In this document: in pieces, positions 1 to 8,852 of the stretch
Numbering within the stretch: the stretch's first letter is position 1
How the letters are laid out: each line of letters opens with the position of its first letter
NCBI GenBank assembly: GCA_013812655.1
Contig: JACCTC010000128.1
Coordinates: 1-44,845 of the forward strand
Direction: 5' to 3'
Source of the DNA: Deltaproteobacteria bacterium
GTDB lineage: Bacteria; Myxococcota_A; Polyangia; Haliangiales; Haliangiaceae
Length of the DNA stretch: 44,845 nt
Notes under the pieces: model-generated
The model's database searches: none
Told to the model about the DNA's origin: nothing
Seen by the model: only the letters and a program-made list of their open reading frames with translations
Made by a program: the position numbers and the translations under genes

Positions 1-1
1 G

Positions 2-685
2 CCCCCACCGCTACCGCCGCAAGCCCGCAGCGGCGAGCTCGCACAGGCCGCACGCGTGCGGCAGGCCAGTCAGCTGTTGCCCGCCGTGCCGTCGATGATC
101 GTGAGCTCGCCGTCGAGCAAGGTCGAGATGCCGGATGACGCGACGCCGCCGCCGCCGCCGCTTCCCTCTGGCGTGAAAGACCTGACGGCGAACGTGCCGG
201 TCGATACCTGGATGGCGAACCCCGAGACCGATCTGCTCTCGAAGCATCGGATGAAGGGGCTGCTCAACCTCGTGCTCGGGCTGGTGCTGCTCGGCGGCAT
301 CGGCGTCGCGATCTTCATGGTCGCGAACCGGATGGGTGGCGAGAAGCAGACTGTCCACGCGAACGTCGCGCCGGTCGGTGGCGATGCCGGCGCGCCGCGC
401 GTGGTCGTCGACGCCGCGGTCGAGATCGATGCGATGAACAGCATGTCGAAGGACGACATCGTCGCGATCTCGCGGTTCGGCTTCTTCAGCATCACGGCCT
501 CCGCGAAGACGGCGATCTGGGTCGACGGCAAGCTGATCGGCGACACCCCGTTGACTCGCCTTCCGCTGACGCCGGGACCGCACAAGATCAAGGCGGTCGG
601 TCCGCGCGGCAAGACCAAGACGCTCAACGTCACGATCTACGGCGGCAAGGACACCGACGAGGGCACGATCTCCTGGGACAAGTAG
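2..685 (+). CDS. C-terminal part of a membrane protein with PEGA domain (probably a Ser/Thr kinase tail)
   Basis: The reading frame is open at the left edge, so the N-terminus lies outside the window; 227 codons are visible. The visible part is a Pro-rich stretch, one hydrophobic segment (LLNLVLGLVLLGGIGVAIFM) and a C-terminal region of about 55 residues (VDGKLIGDTPLTRLPLTPG) that fits a PEGA domain. Myxobacterial Ser/Thr kinases often end this way, with a single membrane span and an extracytoplasmic PEGA domain, so a kinase tail is the best guess, but no kinase motif is in view. The next gene begins about 40 bp downstream on the same strand. Confidence 0.7.
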   Translation, partial: PPPLPPQARSGELAQAARVRQASQLLPAVPSMIVSSPSSKVEMPDDATPPPPPLPSGVKDLTANVPVDTWMANPETDLLSKHRMKGLLNLVLGLVLLGGIGVAIFMVANRMGGEKQTVHANVAPVGGDAGAPRVVVDAAVEIDAMNSMSKDDIVAISRFGFFSITASAKTAIWVDGKLIGDTPLTRLPLTPGPHKIKAVGPRGKTKTLNVTIYGGKDTDEGTISWDK

Positions 686-723
686 ATCTGCTCGTCGCGG
701 CCGGGCTCGGCCTCGGGCTCGGC

Positions 724-1284
724 GTGGTGACGGGGATGCCGCTCGGCGTCGTCAACGTCGCGATCGTCGACGCCGCCACCGCAGGTCATCGCCGGTTCGC
801 CACCGGGCTCGGCATCGGCGGCGCGCTCGCCGACGCGGTTCACGCAGCGCTCGCGTTCATCGGCCTCGGTCAGCTCGTCACGGCACGCCCCACGCTCGTA
901 CGCGGCCTCGCGATCGCCGCGGCGATCGTCATCGTCGGCTACGCGATCGTCTCGTGGCGCCGGCTGCGTGCCGCGCCTGCCGCTGGTGGCACCGCGAGCA
1001 CCGTCGCGCGTGGCATCGCGACCGGCATCGTGCTCACGCTGCCCAACCCCGCCGCACTCGCCGCGTGGGTCGCGGTCGCCGCCGCGCTGTGGCCCGCCGC
1101 ATCGACCGCCGCCGCGACCACGCTTGCCATCGGCGTCGGCATCGGCTCCGCCGGTTGGTTCATCGGCCTCGCAGCTTTGGCTGGCCGGATGCCACGCGAT
1201 CACCGTGCGCTTCGCGTGATCCCGCGCGTCGCCCTCGCGGTCTTCGTCGGCATCGCCGTGGCCGGCGTCGTCCGCGTGCTGTAG
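724..1284 (+). CDS. LysE/RhtB-type amino-acid exporter family protein
   Basis: A protein of 186 residues that is almost entirely hydrophobic, with about five to six membrane spans. The N-terminal pattern GMPLGVVNVAIVDAA, the following GLGIGGALADAVHAAL and the internal LPNPAALAAWVAVAA match the layout of LysE/RhtB translocators, which export amino acids or related small molecules across the inner membrane. The start is uncertain: GTG at 724 or 727 is used here, but the frame is open through 688 (LLVAAGLGLGLG), which looks like the family's first helix, so initiation may be further upstream at a non-standard codon or inside the preceding gene. The substrate cannot be told. Confidence 0.65.
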   Translation: MVTGMPLGVVNVAIVDAATAGHRRFATGLGIGGALADAVHAALAFIGLGQLVTARPTLVRGLAIAAAIVIVGYAIVSWRRLRAAPAAGGTASTVARGIATGIVLTLPNPAALAAWVAVAAALWPAASTAAATTLAIGVGIGSAGWFIGLAALAGRMPRDHRALRVIPRVALAVFVGIAVAGVVRVL

Positions 1285-1293
1285 GGGACCTCC

Positions 1294-1590
1294 TCAGGAC
1301 AGCGGCGCGGGACGGATGCTCGTGATGTGGAGGCTCGCCTCCGGGCTCGTCACGATCTGCACGCGATCGCCGGTCGAGAACCGCGGTACGAGCTCGGGCG
1401 GGCCCTGGAAGTTGAGACCGTCGAGGTTCTCGACGTCGAGCTCCTCGCCTTCCTCGTCGGTGGCGCGCTCGATGTCGAGCTGGATCTTTGCGACCTGACG
1501 CGGCGTCACGTGCTGAAAACGCGCGGCCAGCGTGTGCAGCTCGATGCTGCGGATGGTTCCCACCACCCGCATGCCCTCGTCACTGCCCAT
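1294..1590 (-). CDS. Small acidic protein of unknown function (98 aa)
   Basis: I do not recognise this family. The product begins MGSDEGMRVVGTIRSIEL and has an acidic middle (DEEGEELDVENL) followed by an alternating hydrophobic segment (GDRVQIVTSPEASLHITSI) that suggests a small beta-rich domain. A longer frame exists upstream, but that part is antisense to the anti-sigma gene and looks non-coding. ATG 1590 is preferred because a TACGAT hexamer ends exactly 6 nt before it. It lies downstream of, and in the same orientation as, the sigma/anti-sigma pair, separated by about 110 bp. Confidence 0.6.
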   Translation of the reverse strand: MGSDEGMRVVGTIRSIELHTLAARFQHVTPRQVAKIQLDIERATDEEGEELDVENLDGLNFQGPPELVPRFSTGDRVQIVTSPEASLHITSIRPAPLS

Positions 1591-1596
1591 GTCCCC

Positions 1597-1602
1597 ATCG
1601 TA
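1597..1602 (-). promoter_or_regulatory. Candidate leaderless -10 element (TACGAT, 6 nt before ATG 1590)
   Basis: On the minus strand TACGAT is followed by GGGGAC and then ATG. A TSS about 7 nt after the hexamer would fall on the start codon, giving a leaderless transcript. Confidence 0.5.
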
Positions 1603-1699
1603 AACCGAGGCGAGCACGGAAACGTTGGCACGAGTGGTTCGTTTGTGAACGAGGCACGCCTGCTGCGATGTCTTCGGGCGCCGTGCGTGCGATAGCCGC

Positions 1700-2332
1700 C
1701 TACAGGCTGGGCTTGTTCGGACGTACCGACACGCCACCGATCTCGATGCCGTCCATCGCCCGCGCCGCGAAGATGCAAGGCTCGCTGCCTTCGCACACGA
1801 GCTCGTGCTGACTCCCGGCGGCTTGCACGAGCTCGTCACCCGGCTGGAGCATGCGGCCACTGCTGTCGCGCAGGGTGCCCTGGAGGACGACGGTGACCTC
1901 GTCGCCGACATGGCGATGCGACGGAAACACGGCGCCGGGCTCGAGGCGAATGAAGCCACAATCCGCGGCGGCGTAGGCTGCGCCGCCGTCAAAGTGGACG
2001 AGCGCGATGCCGGGCATCTCCTGCGTCCACGAGGCCGGGCGTTCGATCAGCCCGAGCAGCTCGCGTGCGCGATCGACGCTGACGTCGAACAGCGAGGCCA
2101 TGCGCGATGTGCGCTGTTCGAAGCGGCCGCCACCGACCGAGGCGAGCAGGCGTGCCTTGACCTCGGGCCCCGGCGACTCGGGCACGATGAGCTGAGCGGC
2201 CGCGCTCTGGTAGCCCGCGAGCTCGGCGGCGAGCGCCGCATCCTTGGCGATGGCCTGATCGACGATGGTCGCCTCGTCCGCCTCGAGGATCCCGAGGGCA
2301 TAGAGCGGCAGAAGCTCGCGGACGTCGGTCAT
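1700..2332 (-). CDS. Anti-sigma factor with C-terminal cupin (ChrR/RskA-like)
   Basis: A protein of 210 residues. Residues 1-70 resemble a short anti-sigma domain (ELLPLYALGILEADEA, then AAELAGYQ) without the His/Cys zinc set of ZAS domains. Residues about 90-200 form a cupin: FPSHRHVGDEVTVVLQG provides two His and a Glu, and GSQHELVCEG a further His, the usual metal-binding set. It should bind and silence the ECF sigma factor encoded just upstream, with the cupin sensing a ligand or oxidant, as in ChrR. The genes overlap by 4 bp (ATGA, 2329-2332), indicating translational coupling. Soluble, no membrane span. Confidence 0.82.
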   Translation of the reverse strand: MTDVRELLPLYALGILEADEATIVDQAIAKDAALAAELAGYQSAAAQLIVPESPGPEVKARLLASVGGGRFEQRTSRMASLFDVSVDRARELLGLIERPASWTQEMPGIALVHFDGGAAYAAADCGFIRLEPGAVFPSHRHVGDEVTVVLQGTLRDSSGRMLQPGDELVQAAGSQHELVCEGSEPCIFAARAMDGIEIGGVSVRPNKPSL

Positions 2333-2892
2333 GACGGCTCACTTCCCGGCGCCAGCTGGCCGCGTAACCGATCGAGCCCCGCGGCCATCCGCGACTTCAC
2401 GGTGCCGACCGGGATGTCGATCCGTTTGGCGATCTCGCTGCACGACAGGCCCTCGAAGTAGGCCAGCTCGAGCACCTTGCGTTGCTCCGCGCCGAGGTCG
2501 GCGAGTGCGGACCGCACGCGGGCATGGTCGGGGCTGGTCCGGGCGGTGTCGTCGACGATGCCATCCAGGCCGGCGTCGCCGGCGTTCCGCGACACCCGCG
2601 CGGATTTCTGATGATCGAGGGCTCGCGAGCGCATACGGATTGCCAACCAGGTACGAACCCGGCCGCGCTTCGGATCGAAGTCTTTCGCGCTACGCCAGGC
2701 CTCCAAGAACACGTCGTGTAAGAGGTCTTCAGCCTCCCGGCGCTCGCGGACGATGCGCATCGCGAGGCCCAGTAACAGCCCGGAATGGCGCTCGTAGAGC
2801 TCGGCGAGGGCCTTGCGGTCCCCGCGCGCCATCGCGGCGACCAGCTCGGCGTCGAGCTCGGCGTCATCGCCTGGCGCCGGTTCGCTGGCCAT
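2329..2892 (-). CDS. ECF-family RNA polymerase sigma factor
   Basis: A protein of 187 residues from ATG 2892. The region-2 helix is visible as RIVRERREAEDLLHDVFLEA, followed by the -10-recognition part RGRVRTWLAIRMRSRALDH. Region 4 reads LSCSEIAKRIDIPVGTVKSR, a helix-turn-helix for -35 recognition. Regions 1 and 3 are absent, as in group IV (ECF) sigma factors. The extra N-terminal residues possible from an upstream start are antisense-like and are excluded. It forms an operon with the cupin anti-sigma factor. A TACGGT hexamer sits 8 nt before the ATG, so the short divergent region of 71 bp shared with the helicase gene probably holds its promoter. Confidence 0.9.
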   Translation of the reverse strand: MASEPAPGDDAELDAELVAAMARGDRKALAELYERHSGLLLGLAMRIVRERREAEDLLHDVFLEAWRSAKDFDPKRGRVRTWLAIRMRSRALDHQKSARVSRNAGDAGLDGIVDDTARTSPDHARVRSALADLGAEQRKVLELAYFEGLSCSEIAKRIDIPVGTVKSRMAAGLDRLRGQLAPGSEPS

Positions 2893-2963
2893 GCGGGGCG
2901 ACCGTATCACGCCTTTGGTCTCGTGACCTTGCGCCGGCGATCGTGGCCAGGTAATGACCGCGG

Positions 2964-5873
2964 GTGGCAGACCTGGTCTCCCTTCGCGAAGCGATCCGCG
3001 CTGCCGCCAGCGATCGGACCTGGTCGCAGGGGGTGACGCTCGCACGCGACCAGCGCGTGGTGGGTCGGCGGGCGACGCTCGGCGAGCTCGAGGTCGAGGT
3101 CCGCGTGCCGGGCCGGCCGACGCCGTTCGAGGTGATCCTGCAGCCCGACCACGTCGAGTGGGAGTGCACGTGCACGAGCCGCGAGGCGGTCTGCTCGCAC
3201 GTGGTCGCCGCGGTCCTCGCGTCCGAGCAGGCAGGTGGCGAGCTGCCCCGACCGGCGACCGCCGGCGCGACGCTGCGCTACGTGCTCGGTCCGGCGACGG
3301 GCGGCATCACGGTCCAGCGCCAGCTCGTGCGCGGCGACACCGTCGAGCCGTTCGTCGGGTCTTTGTTATCGCTCGTCGGGACCGGCAAGGCCGGCGGCAT
3401 CGCGACGATCGACGCCGATCTCACCGCGGACAAGCTCCTCACGGTTCGCGCCGGGGCGCTCACCGGCGACCGCGTCGATCGGCTGCTCGCCGTGCTCGCC
3501 GACGCACGCGACGTCCGCTGGCTCGAGGATCCGATCACGACCAACCCCGAGCCGGTGCTGCCGCGCGCGGTCGTCGACGACATCAAAGGCGGCGTCAGCG
3601 TCAAGATCGATCGCGATCCGATCGTGCGCGACGTCGTCGCGATCGGCCTCGTCCGCACCTACGACGATCAGCTCCGGCCGATCGGCGCGATCGAGCTCGC
3701 CGGCCCGCGGATGGAGAACCTGCCCCAGTCGTTCAACGTCCCGCGCAACGCGTATCCCGAGCTGATCGGCTCGACGCTGCCGAGCCTCGCGCAGCGCATC
3801 CTCGTCGAGATCCGCGCGCAGTCGCTGCCCAAGGTCGGCGCCCGCGAGGAGCCGCGGATGGCGTTCGACGTCGAGCAGGAAGGCGATCGCATTCGCGTGT
3901 TCCCCACGCTCGTCTACGGCGACCCAGCGCGCGCGCGCGTCGACGGCGGCCGGCTCGTCCACATCACCGGTGCGCTGCCAGTCCGCGACGAGGACTCCGA
4001 GCGCCGGCTGACGCACCGCCTGCGTGACGAGCTGAACCTCGTGCCCGGTCGCCGCATCGAGCTCGCGGGCCGCGAGGCGTTCGCGATGCAGAACGGGCTC
4101 GCCTCGTGGCTGCGCTCGGATGCGCGCTCCGCGAACTCCGCGAAGGCCGTGCTGCTCGACGCCGAGATCTTGATCGATGGCGCGAAGCTCGATGTCACGC
4201 TGACCGGCTCCGGCGGCCGCACGGCCTCGGTCGGGGCAGCGCTGCGCGCGTGGCAGGCCGGCATCGACATGGTGCCGCTCGTCGGTGGTGGCTGGGGCAA
4301 GGTGCCGATGACGTGGTTCGATCAGCACGGCAGCCGGGTCGCCGATCTGCTCGCGGCGCGCGGCGACGATCACAAGGTCCCGCTCTACGCGCTGCCCGAT
4401 CTCGCGCGGCTCTGCGAAGAGCTCGACGAGCCGCCCCCGCCCGAGCTCGATCGGCTGCGCCCGCTGCTCGATGGCTTCGCCGGCATCCCGGTGGTCCAGC
4501 CCGAGCCCGGCTTCGTCGGCGAGCTGCGGCACTACCAGCAGGTCGGCATCGACTGGCTGACGTTCTGTCGCAAGGCCGGCCTCGGCTGCGTGCTCGCCGA
4601 TGACATGGGTCTCGGCAAGACGATCCAGGCGCTCGCGGTGCTCGAGCGCGGCAAGAAGACGCTCGTGGTGTCGCCGACGAGCGTGCTGTTCAACTGGCTC
4701 GCCGAGACCCGCAAGTTCCGTCCGGATCTCGAGATCTCGACCTATCACGGCGCGCGTCGCGTCCTCGATCCGAGCGCCGACATCGTGCTCACGAGCTACC
4801 CGATCCTGCGCAACGACACTGACGAGATCACGAACATCCCGTGGGACGTCGTGATCCTCGACGAGTCGCAGACGATCAAGAACCCCGACAGCCAGGTCGC
4901 GCGCGCCGCGTACCGGCTCAAGGCGACGTGGCGGCTCACGCTATCGGGTACGCCGATCGAGAACCGGCTCGACGAGCTGTGGAGCCAGCTCCACTTCACG
5001 AACCCCGGGCTGCTCGCCGGCCGCGCGGACTTCGCGGATCGCTGGGCCGCACCGATCTCTGCGGGCGACGCCCCGACCGCGGCCCGCCTCCGCGAACGGA
5101 TCCGGCCGTTCGTGCTGCGCCGCATGAAGACCGAGGTCGCGCGCGAGCTCCCGCCACGCACCGACGCGGTGATGTACGTCGAGCTCGACGAGGCCGAGCG
5201 CGTGACCTACGACGCGATCCGCGCCGCGACCCAGCGCGAGATCGTCGCGTTGCTCGAGGCCGGCGGCGGCGTGATGGCGGCGCTCGAGGCCCTGCTCCGG
5301 CTGCGCCAGGCCGCATGCCACCCTGCCCTGCTGCCGGTCGCGATCCGTGGCGTCGCGGCACCGCCATCGTCGTCGAAGCTCGAGCGCCTGCTCGGTGCCC
5401 TCGAGGACGCAGTCGCCGATGGTCATCGCGCGCTCGTGTTCTCGCAGTGGACCTCGCTGCTCGATCTGATCGAGCCGCACCTCGTCGCCGCCGGCTTTCC
5501 GTTCGTGCGGCTCGATGGCTCGACGGTCGATCGCGGCAGCGTCGTCGGTGCCTTCCAGGCCGAGGGCGGTCCGCCGGTGATGTTGCTGTCGCTCAAGGCC
5601 GGCGGCACCGGCCTCAACCTGACCGCCGCGGACCACGTGTTCCTGGTCGATCCGTGGTGGAACCCCGCGGTCGAGGATCAGGCGGCCGATCGCGCACACC
5701 GGATCGGCCAGGACAAGCCGGTCATGGTCTACCGGATGGTCGCGCGCGATACCGTCGAGGAGCGCATCCTCGAGCTGCAGGCGCGCAAGCGGGCCCTCGC
5801 CGATGCGGCACTCTCCGAGGCAGGTGGCGCCGCGGCGATCACCCGCGACGATCTGCTCGCGCTACTGTCGTAG
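2964..5873 (+). CDS. SWIM-zinc-finger SNF2-family helicase (HepA-like)
   Basis: A protein of 969 residues. Near residue 55-75 a SWIM zinc finger is visible ([16 protein letters not shown], CxC...CxH). The motor occupies about 520-945: motif [10 protein letters not shown] near 548, motif II DESQ near 632 in place of DEAH, motif [12 protein letters not shown], and a C-terminal helicase half with [11 protein letters not shown]. Such proteins are ATP-driven translocases that remodel nucleoprotein or RNA polymerase complexes. GTG 2964 is forced by an in-frame TGA at 2955. The gene is divergent from the ECF sigma factor, and the next gene starts 2 nt after its stop. Confidence 0.92.
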   Translation: MADLVSLREAIRAAASDRTWSQGVTLARDQRVVGRRATLGELEVEVRVPGRPTPFEVILQPDHVEWECTCTSREAVCSHVVAAVLASEQAGGELPRPATAGATLRYVLGPATGGITVQRQLVRGDTVEPFVGSLLSLVGTGKAGGIATIDADLTADKLLTVRAGALTGDRVDRLLAVLADARDVRWLEDPITTNPEPVLPRAVVDDIKGGVSVKIDRDPIVRDVVAIGLVRTYDDQLRPIGAIELAGPRMENLPQSFNVPRNAYPELIGSTLPSLAQRILVEIRAQSLPKVGAREEPRMAFDVEQEGDRIRVFPTLVYGDPARARVDGGRLVHITGALPVRDEDSERRLTHRLRDELNLVPGRRIELAGREAFAMQNGLASWLRSDARSANSAKAVLLDAEILIDGAKLDVTLTGSGGRTASVGAALRAWQAGIDMVPLVGGGWGKVPMTWFDQHGSRVADLLAARGDDHKVPLYALPDLARLCEELDEPPPPELDRLRPLLDGFAGIPVVQPEPGFVGELRHYQQVGIDWLTFCRKAGLGCVLADDMGLGKTIQALAVLERGKKTLVVSPTSVLFNWLAETRKFRPDLEISTYHGARRVLDPSADIVLTSYPILRNDTDEITNIPWDVVILDESQTIKNPDSQVARAAYRLKATWRLTLSGTPIENRLDELWSQLHFTNPGLLAGRADFADRWAAPISAGDAPTAARLRERIRPFVLRRMKTEVARELPPRTDAVMYVELDEAERVTYDAIRAATQREIVALLEAGGGVMAALEALLRLRQAACHPALLPVAIRGVAAPPSSSKLERLLGALEDAVADGHRALVFSQWTSLLDLIEPHLVAAGFPFVRLDGSTVDRGSVVGAFQAEGGPPVMLLSLKAGGTGLNLTAADHVFLVDPWWNPAVEDQAADRAHRIGQDKPVMVYRMVARDTVEERILELQARKRALADAALSEAGGAAAITRDDLLALLS
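5863..5868 (+). promoter_or_regulatory. Candidate leaderless -10 element (TACTGT, 6 nt before GTG 5875)
   Basis: TACTGT, then CGTAGC, then GTG. It lies inside the end of the helicase gene, so it would give the lipoprotein its own leaderless transcript even though the genes almost touch. Confidence 0.4.
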
Positions 5874-5874
5874 C

Positions 5875-7527
5875 GTGCGCCTCGTCCTGGTTTGCGTCGC
5901 GATCGCGATCGGCTGTGGCTCGCCTGCGCGCGAGCCGCCCGCGGCCGAGCACTCGAAGCCGATCGCACTCGCCGGCGATGCGAAACCCGGTGATGCCGCG
6001 ACGCCGCGTGGTGCCCGGCTCGAGATCCGCGCCGACCGGCGGGTCGAGCTGTTCTCGATCCTGCATCGACTCGCGCGCAGCCCGGAGTATCGCCAGGCAG
6101 GCACGACTGCCTACGTGACCGCGGTCGACGTCCACTTCGGACCATTCGCGAAGCACCCCGCCGTGCTCGCGACCGCCGCGATGCGTACGAAGGGGATCGG
6201 TCGTGACGCGCCGATGTCACTCGCGGTCCACCTCGACGACGGGCGGCAGCTCGGCAACGCCGAGGCCCTCATCGCACTCGAGCCACGCTGGAAGGGCGTC
6301 GACCTCGAGGCGTACCTCGCGCAGGTTCGCGACTTCGCGACGGTGACGAAGCTCGATGCGTTCTTCGACGAGCACCACGGGCTCTACGAGCAAGCCGCGG
6401 CGAAGCTCCGCGCGGTCGTCGACAAGGAGGACGTGATCGGCTGGTTCGATCAGCTGTTCGGCAGGCGCGCGAACACTCGCTACACCGTCGTCGTCGGCAT
6501 GCTGACCGGGCCCGCGAGCTTCGGACCGCACGCCGTGCTGCCCGACGGCACCGTCGACAACTACCAGATCCTCGGGCTCGGCGCGCCCGAGGCACCGAGC
6601 CCGGCACCCGAGAAGAACGAGGAGACCATCGGGCTACTCGTCCACGAGATGGGCCACTCGTACATCAATCCCATGTTCGCGCGCCATCGCGCCGCGCTCG
6701 AGCCCGCCGGTAAGGCGCTGACCGCGCTCGTCGCGGAGCCGATGCGCGCGCAGGGCTACGGCGAGTGGCCGACGATGCTGAACGAGTCCGCGGTCCGCGC
6801 GCTCACCGTGCTCTACCTGCGCGATCGCCGCGGCCCTGACGCCGGTGCCGCGGCCGCGCGTGCCGAGCTGCGCGCCTCGTTCGTGTGGACCAACGAGCTC
6901 GTCGAGGTGTTTCGCAAACTCCAGCGTGACCGCGCCGGCGACGTCGAGGGGGGGATGCCGCAGATCATCGCGTTCTTCGACGGGCTCGTGAAGCAGTACG
7001 GCGGCGTGCTGCCGAAGCAGCCGTTCATCGGCCCGGTCAACAACGCGATCCAGGGTGACCTCGCCATCATCCAGCCCGCGACCGGCGACCCAGCGGTCCA
7101 CCGCTACGCGCGCTTCATCCAGGAGAAGCTGGGCGCGTCCGCAACTCTCCACATGGCAGAACCCGACACGCTCGAGCGCACCGCCGGCAAGAACCTCCTC
7201 GCGTACGGCAACCCGAAGACGAACCCGGTGATCGCGGCGGTCGCCGAGTGGGCCGGGTGGAAGATCACGGAGGACGGTATCGAGCTCGGCGTGAAGAAGT
7301 TCCCGGGCAAGCGCCTCGTGCTGATCGCGTGCTGGTTTCGCCGCGACGATCCGACCCGCGCCGTGGTCGTCTACGCGAGCGCGTCGGACGCCGACATCGT
7401 CAACATCAACGCGATCCGCCACGGCGCATACGACTGGCTCGTCGCGCAGCCTGGCCCGAGGGGCTACGTCGTCGTCGCGCAGGGCAACTGGCCGATGTCG
7501 AACGGCGCGTGGGTCCCGCCGTACTGA
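5875..7527 (+). CDS. DUF4932-like metalloprotease lipoprotein
   Basis: A protein of 550 residues from GTG 5875, chosen because the peptide then begins with a lipoprotein signal (LVLVCVAIAIGCGS, lipobox Cys about residue 14). Near residue 257 it has VHEMGHSYINPMF, an HExxH zinc site, and further on LNESAVRALTVLYLRD, which can supply the third ligand; this pairing is what I associate with the DUF4932 family. A third region near the C-terminus (KRLVLIACWFRRDD) has no assignment. It is predicted to be anchored in the inner or outer membrane facing the periplasm. The substrate is unknown. It follows the helicase by 1 nt. Confidence 0.7.
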   Translation: MRLVLVCVAIAIGCGSPAREPPAAEHSKPIALAGDAKPGDAATPRGARLEIRADRRVELFSILHRLARSPEYRQAGTTAYVTAVDVHFGPFAKHPAVLATAAMRTKGIGRDAPMSLAVHLDDGRQLGNAEALIALEPRWKGVDLEAYLAQVRDFATVTKLDAFFDEHHGLYEQAAAKLRAVVDKEDVIGWFDQLFGRRANTRYTVVVGMLTGPASFGPHAVLPDGTVDNYQILGLGAPEAPSPAPEKNEETIGLLVHEMGHSYINPMFARHRAALEPAGKALTALVAEPMRAQGYGEWPTMLNESAVRALTVLYLRDRRGPDAGAAAARAELRASFVWTNELVEVFRKLQRDRAGDVEGGMPQIIAFFDGLVKQYGGVLPKQPFIGPVNNAIQGDLAIIQPATGDPAVHRYARFIQEKLGASATLHMAEPDTLERTAGKNLLAYGNPKTNPVIAAVAEWAGWKITEDGIELGVKKFPGKRLVLIACWFRRDDPTRAVVVYASASDADIVNINAIRHGAYDWLVAQPGPRGYVVVAQGNWPMSNGAWVPPY

Positions 7528-7538
7528 TCACTGCCTGG

Positions 7539-7865
7539 TCACTGCAGCGGCGACAGCCGCAGGATCTTGCCGTGAACATCGCCGCTCGCGTCGTCGATCT
7601 GCGGATCGATGAACAGTCGAGTGACCGCGCTATCGCGCAGGCCGCTCAGCACGTCCTCCGACAGCAGATTTCCGGCATCGAGTCCGACCGCGAACAGCGC
7701 CTCGCCGTTGCCCATCGCGAGCGCGAACGTCTCGGCGGCCTGCCCGGTCGAGAACAGGAAGCCGTATGGCCGCCGGCACCACATGTCGCTGCCGTTGGAC
7801 GTCAGGTACCAGATGCGCGGCGGCAGCAACTCGACCAGCTGCTGCATGGTGACGTCCTCGGACAT
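7539..7865 (-). CDS. Hypothetical protein, 108 aa
   Basis: I do not recognise a firm family. It is a small soluble protein starting MSEDVTMQQLVELLPPRIWY, with a central hydrophobic helix (AETFALAMGNGEALFAVGLD) and an acidic tail (RLFIDPQIDDASGD). Its size and layout recall SseB-like domains, but the resemblance is weak. It is convergent with the metalloprotease gene (11 bp gap) and divergent from the parvulin gene (44 bp). TAGGTC ends 6 nt before the ATG, a near match to the leaderless pattern seen at neighbours. Confidence 0.6.
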   Translation of the reverse strand: MSEDVTMQQLVELLPPRIWYLTSNGSDMWCRRPYGFLFSTGQAAETFALAMGNGEALFAVGLDAGNLLSEDVLSGLRDSAVTRLFIDPQIDDASGDVHGKILRLSPLQ

Positions 7866-7897
7866 GGGCGTGACCTACCACGAAAGGCCGAGCGTGA

Positions 7898-7903
7898 TAG
7901 CGT
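7898..7903 (+). promoter_or_regulatory. Candidate leaderless -10 element (TAGCGT, 6 nt before ATG 7910)
   Basis: TAGCGT, then GCGCGC, then ATG. No Shine-Dalgarno precedes the ATG. The same hexamer at the same spacing precedes the genes at 32692 and 40426. Confidence 0.55.
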
Positions 7904-7909
7904 GCGCGC

Positions 7910-8410
7910 ATGGTTCGCTCGTTGATCGTGATCGCGCTGCTGTGGCTACCGGCTTGTGGTCCCGGAGCCAAGGGCGGCCCGTCGATGAACAACAAGATCG
8001 GCGGTCCCGAGGTCGGTCCGCCGGTCTCGCCCGTCGTATCGGCCGACATCATGGCGCGCGACCCGATCGCGAACGATGCGCAGGTGAAGCACATCCTGAT
8101 CGGCTGGAAGGATCTCGCGGACCAGTACGACGGCCGGATCGACAAGCGCGCCGCCGCGCGGACCAAGGCCGACGCCGAGACCGAGGTGAAGTCGCTCGTC
8201 GGCCAGCTCCGCGCCGGCGCCGAGTTCGACACGCTGATGAAGGCGCACTCCGAAGATCCGGGGAGCGCGCAGACCGCGCGGCCGTACACCGTGACACCCG
8301 ATGCGCAGCTCGTGATCGAGTTTCGCCAGCTCTCGCTGCGCCTCAAGGTCGACGAGATCGGCGTCGTCGAGTCCGACTTCGGCTTTCACATCATCAAGCG
8401 GCTATTCTAA
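7910..8410 (+). CDS. Parvulin-type (PpiC-like) peptidyl-prolyl isomerase lipoprotein
   Basis: A protein of 166 residues with a short lipoprotein signal (IALLWLPACGPG, lipobox LPAC). The rest matches a rotamase domain: VKHILIGWKDL, an inserted Lys/Arg-rich helix with KADAETEV, GAEFDTLMKAHSEDPGS, and the closing VESDFGFHIIKRLF. PpiC-type enzymes catalyse cis-trans isomerisation of prolyl bonds and assist folding of exported proteins. Lipidation predicts a periplasmic, membrane-tethered folding factor. The domain is near-complete, but the segment between PGS and the final motif is compact. The 3' end overlaps the convergent cytochrome gene by 4 bp. Confidence 0.85.
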   Translation: MVRSLIVIALLWLPACGPGAKGGPSMNNKIGGPEVGPPVSPVVSADIMARDPIANDAQVKHILIGWKDLADQYDGRIDKRAAARTKADAETEVKSLVGQLRAGAEFDTLMKAHSEDPGSAQTARPYTVTPDAQLVIEFRQLSLRLKVDEIGVVESDFGFHIIKRLF

Positions 8411-8844
8411 CGCCTGACCGCGCGGGGGCGGTCGACCTCGCACGCGAGCCACAGCGCGAGGTTGCGACGCTCCTCGGCGGACGGCTTCATGCAGTCGGTG
8501 GTCGGCGCCTCGCCGGGCTCCGCCGGGCAGCGCGCGGGCGGCATGAACGAGTTCTCGGCGTTCGGGCCATGCCCGGCCTGCTCGTCGATGTGGTTCGCCA
8601 CCTGGAGCACCCCGAGCAGCGAATCGAAGTCGTGAAAGAGCGGCGCGCCGTTGCGCATGCTGCGCGGCAACGTGCTCGCGTGACACTGCGTGCAGTACTT
8701 CTCCATGAACGGCCTGCCAAAGTTCTCGTAGGTCAGCGTGTTCGGGTCGGGGCTCGGACACACGGTCTCGGTCGGCGTCGGTTCGCCGCCATCGCCGGGG
8801 CCACACGCTGCGAGCGAGAGCAGGGTCGAGATCAAGATCTTCAT
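8407..8844 (-). CDS. Mono-heme c-type cytochrome lipoprotein
   Basis: A protein of 145 residues from ATG 8844, which has a GAGGAG Shine-Dalgarno 5 nt upstream. The signal ends in a lipobox (LLSLAACGPG). FMEKYCTQCHASTL carries the CxxCH heme-attachment site, and ENSFMPP supplies a plausible distal Met ligand. Two further Cys (PARC, TTDC) may form a disulfide. It should be an electron-transfer lipoprotein in the periplasm. It is the last of three co-directional genes; the barrel-like protein upstream ends 8 bp away, so co-transcription is likely. Confidence 0.82.
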   Translation of the reverse strand: MKILISTLLSLAACGPGDGGEPTPTETVCPSPDPNTLTYENFGRPFMEKYCTQCHASTLPRSMRNGAPLFHDFDSLLGVLQVANHIDEQAGHGPNAENSFMPPARCPAEPGEAPTTDCMKPSAEERRNLALWLACEVDRPRAVRR

Positions 8845-8852
8845 GGGACTCC

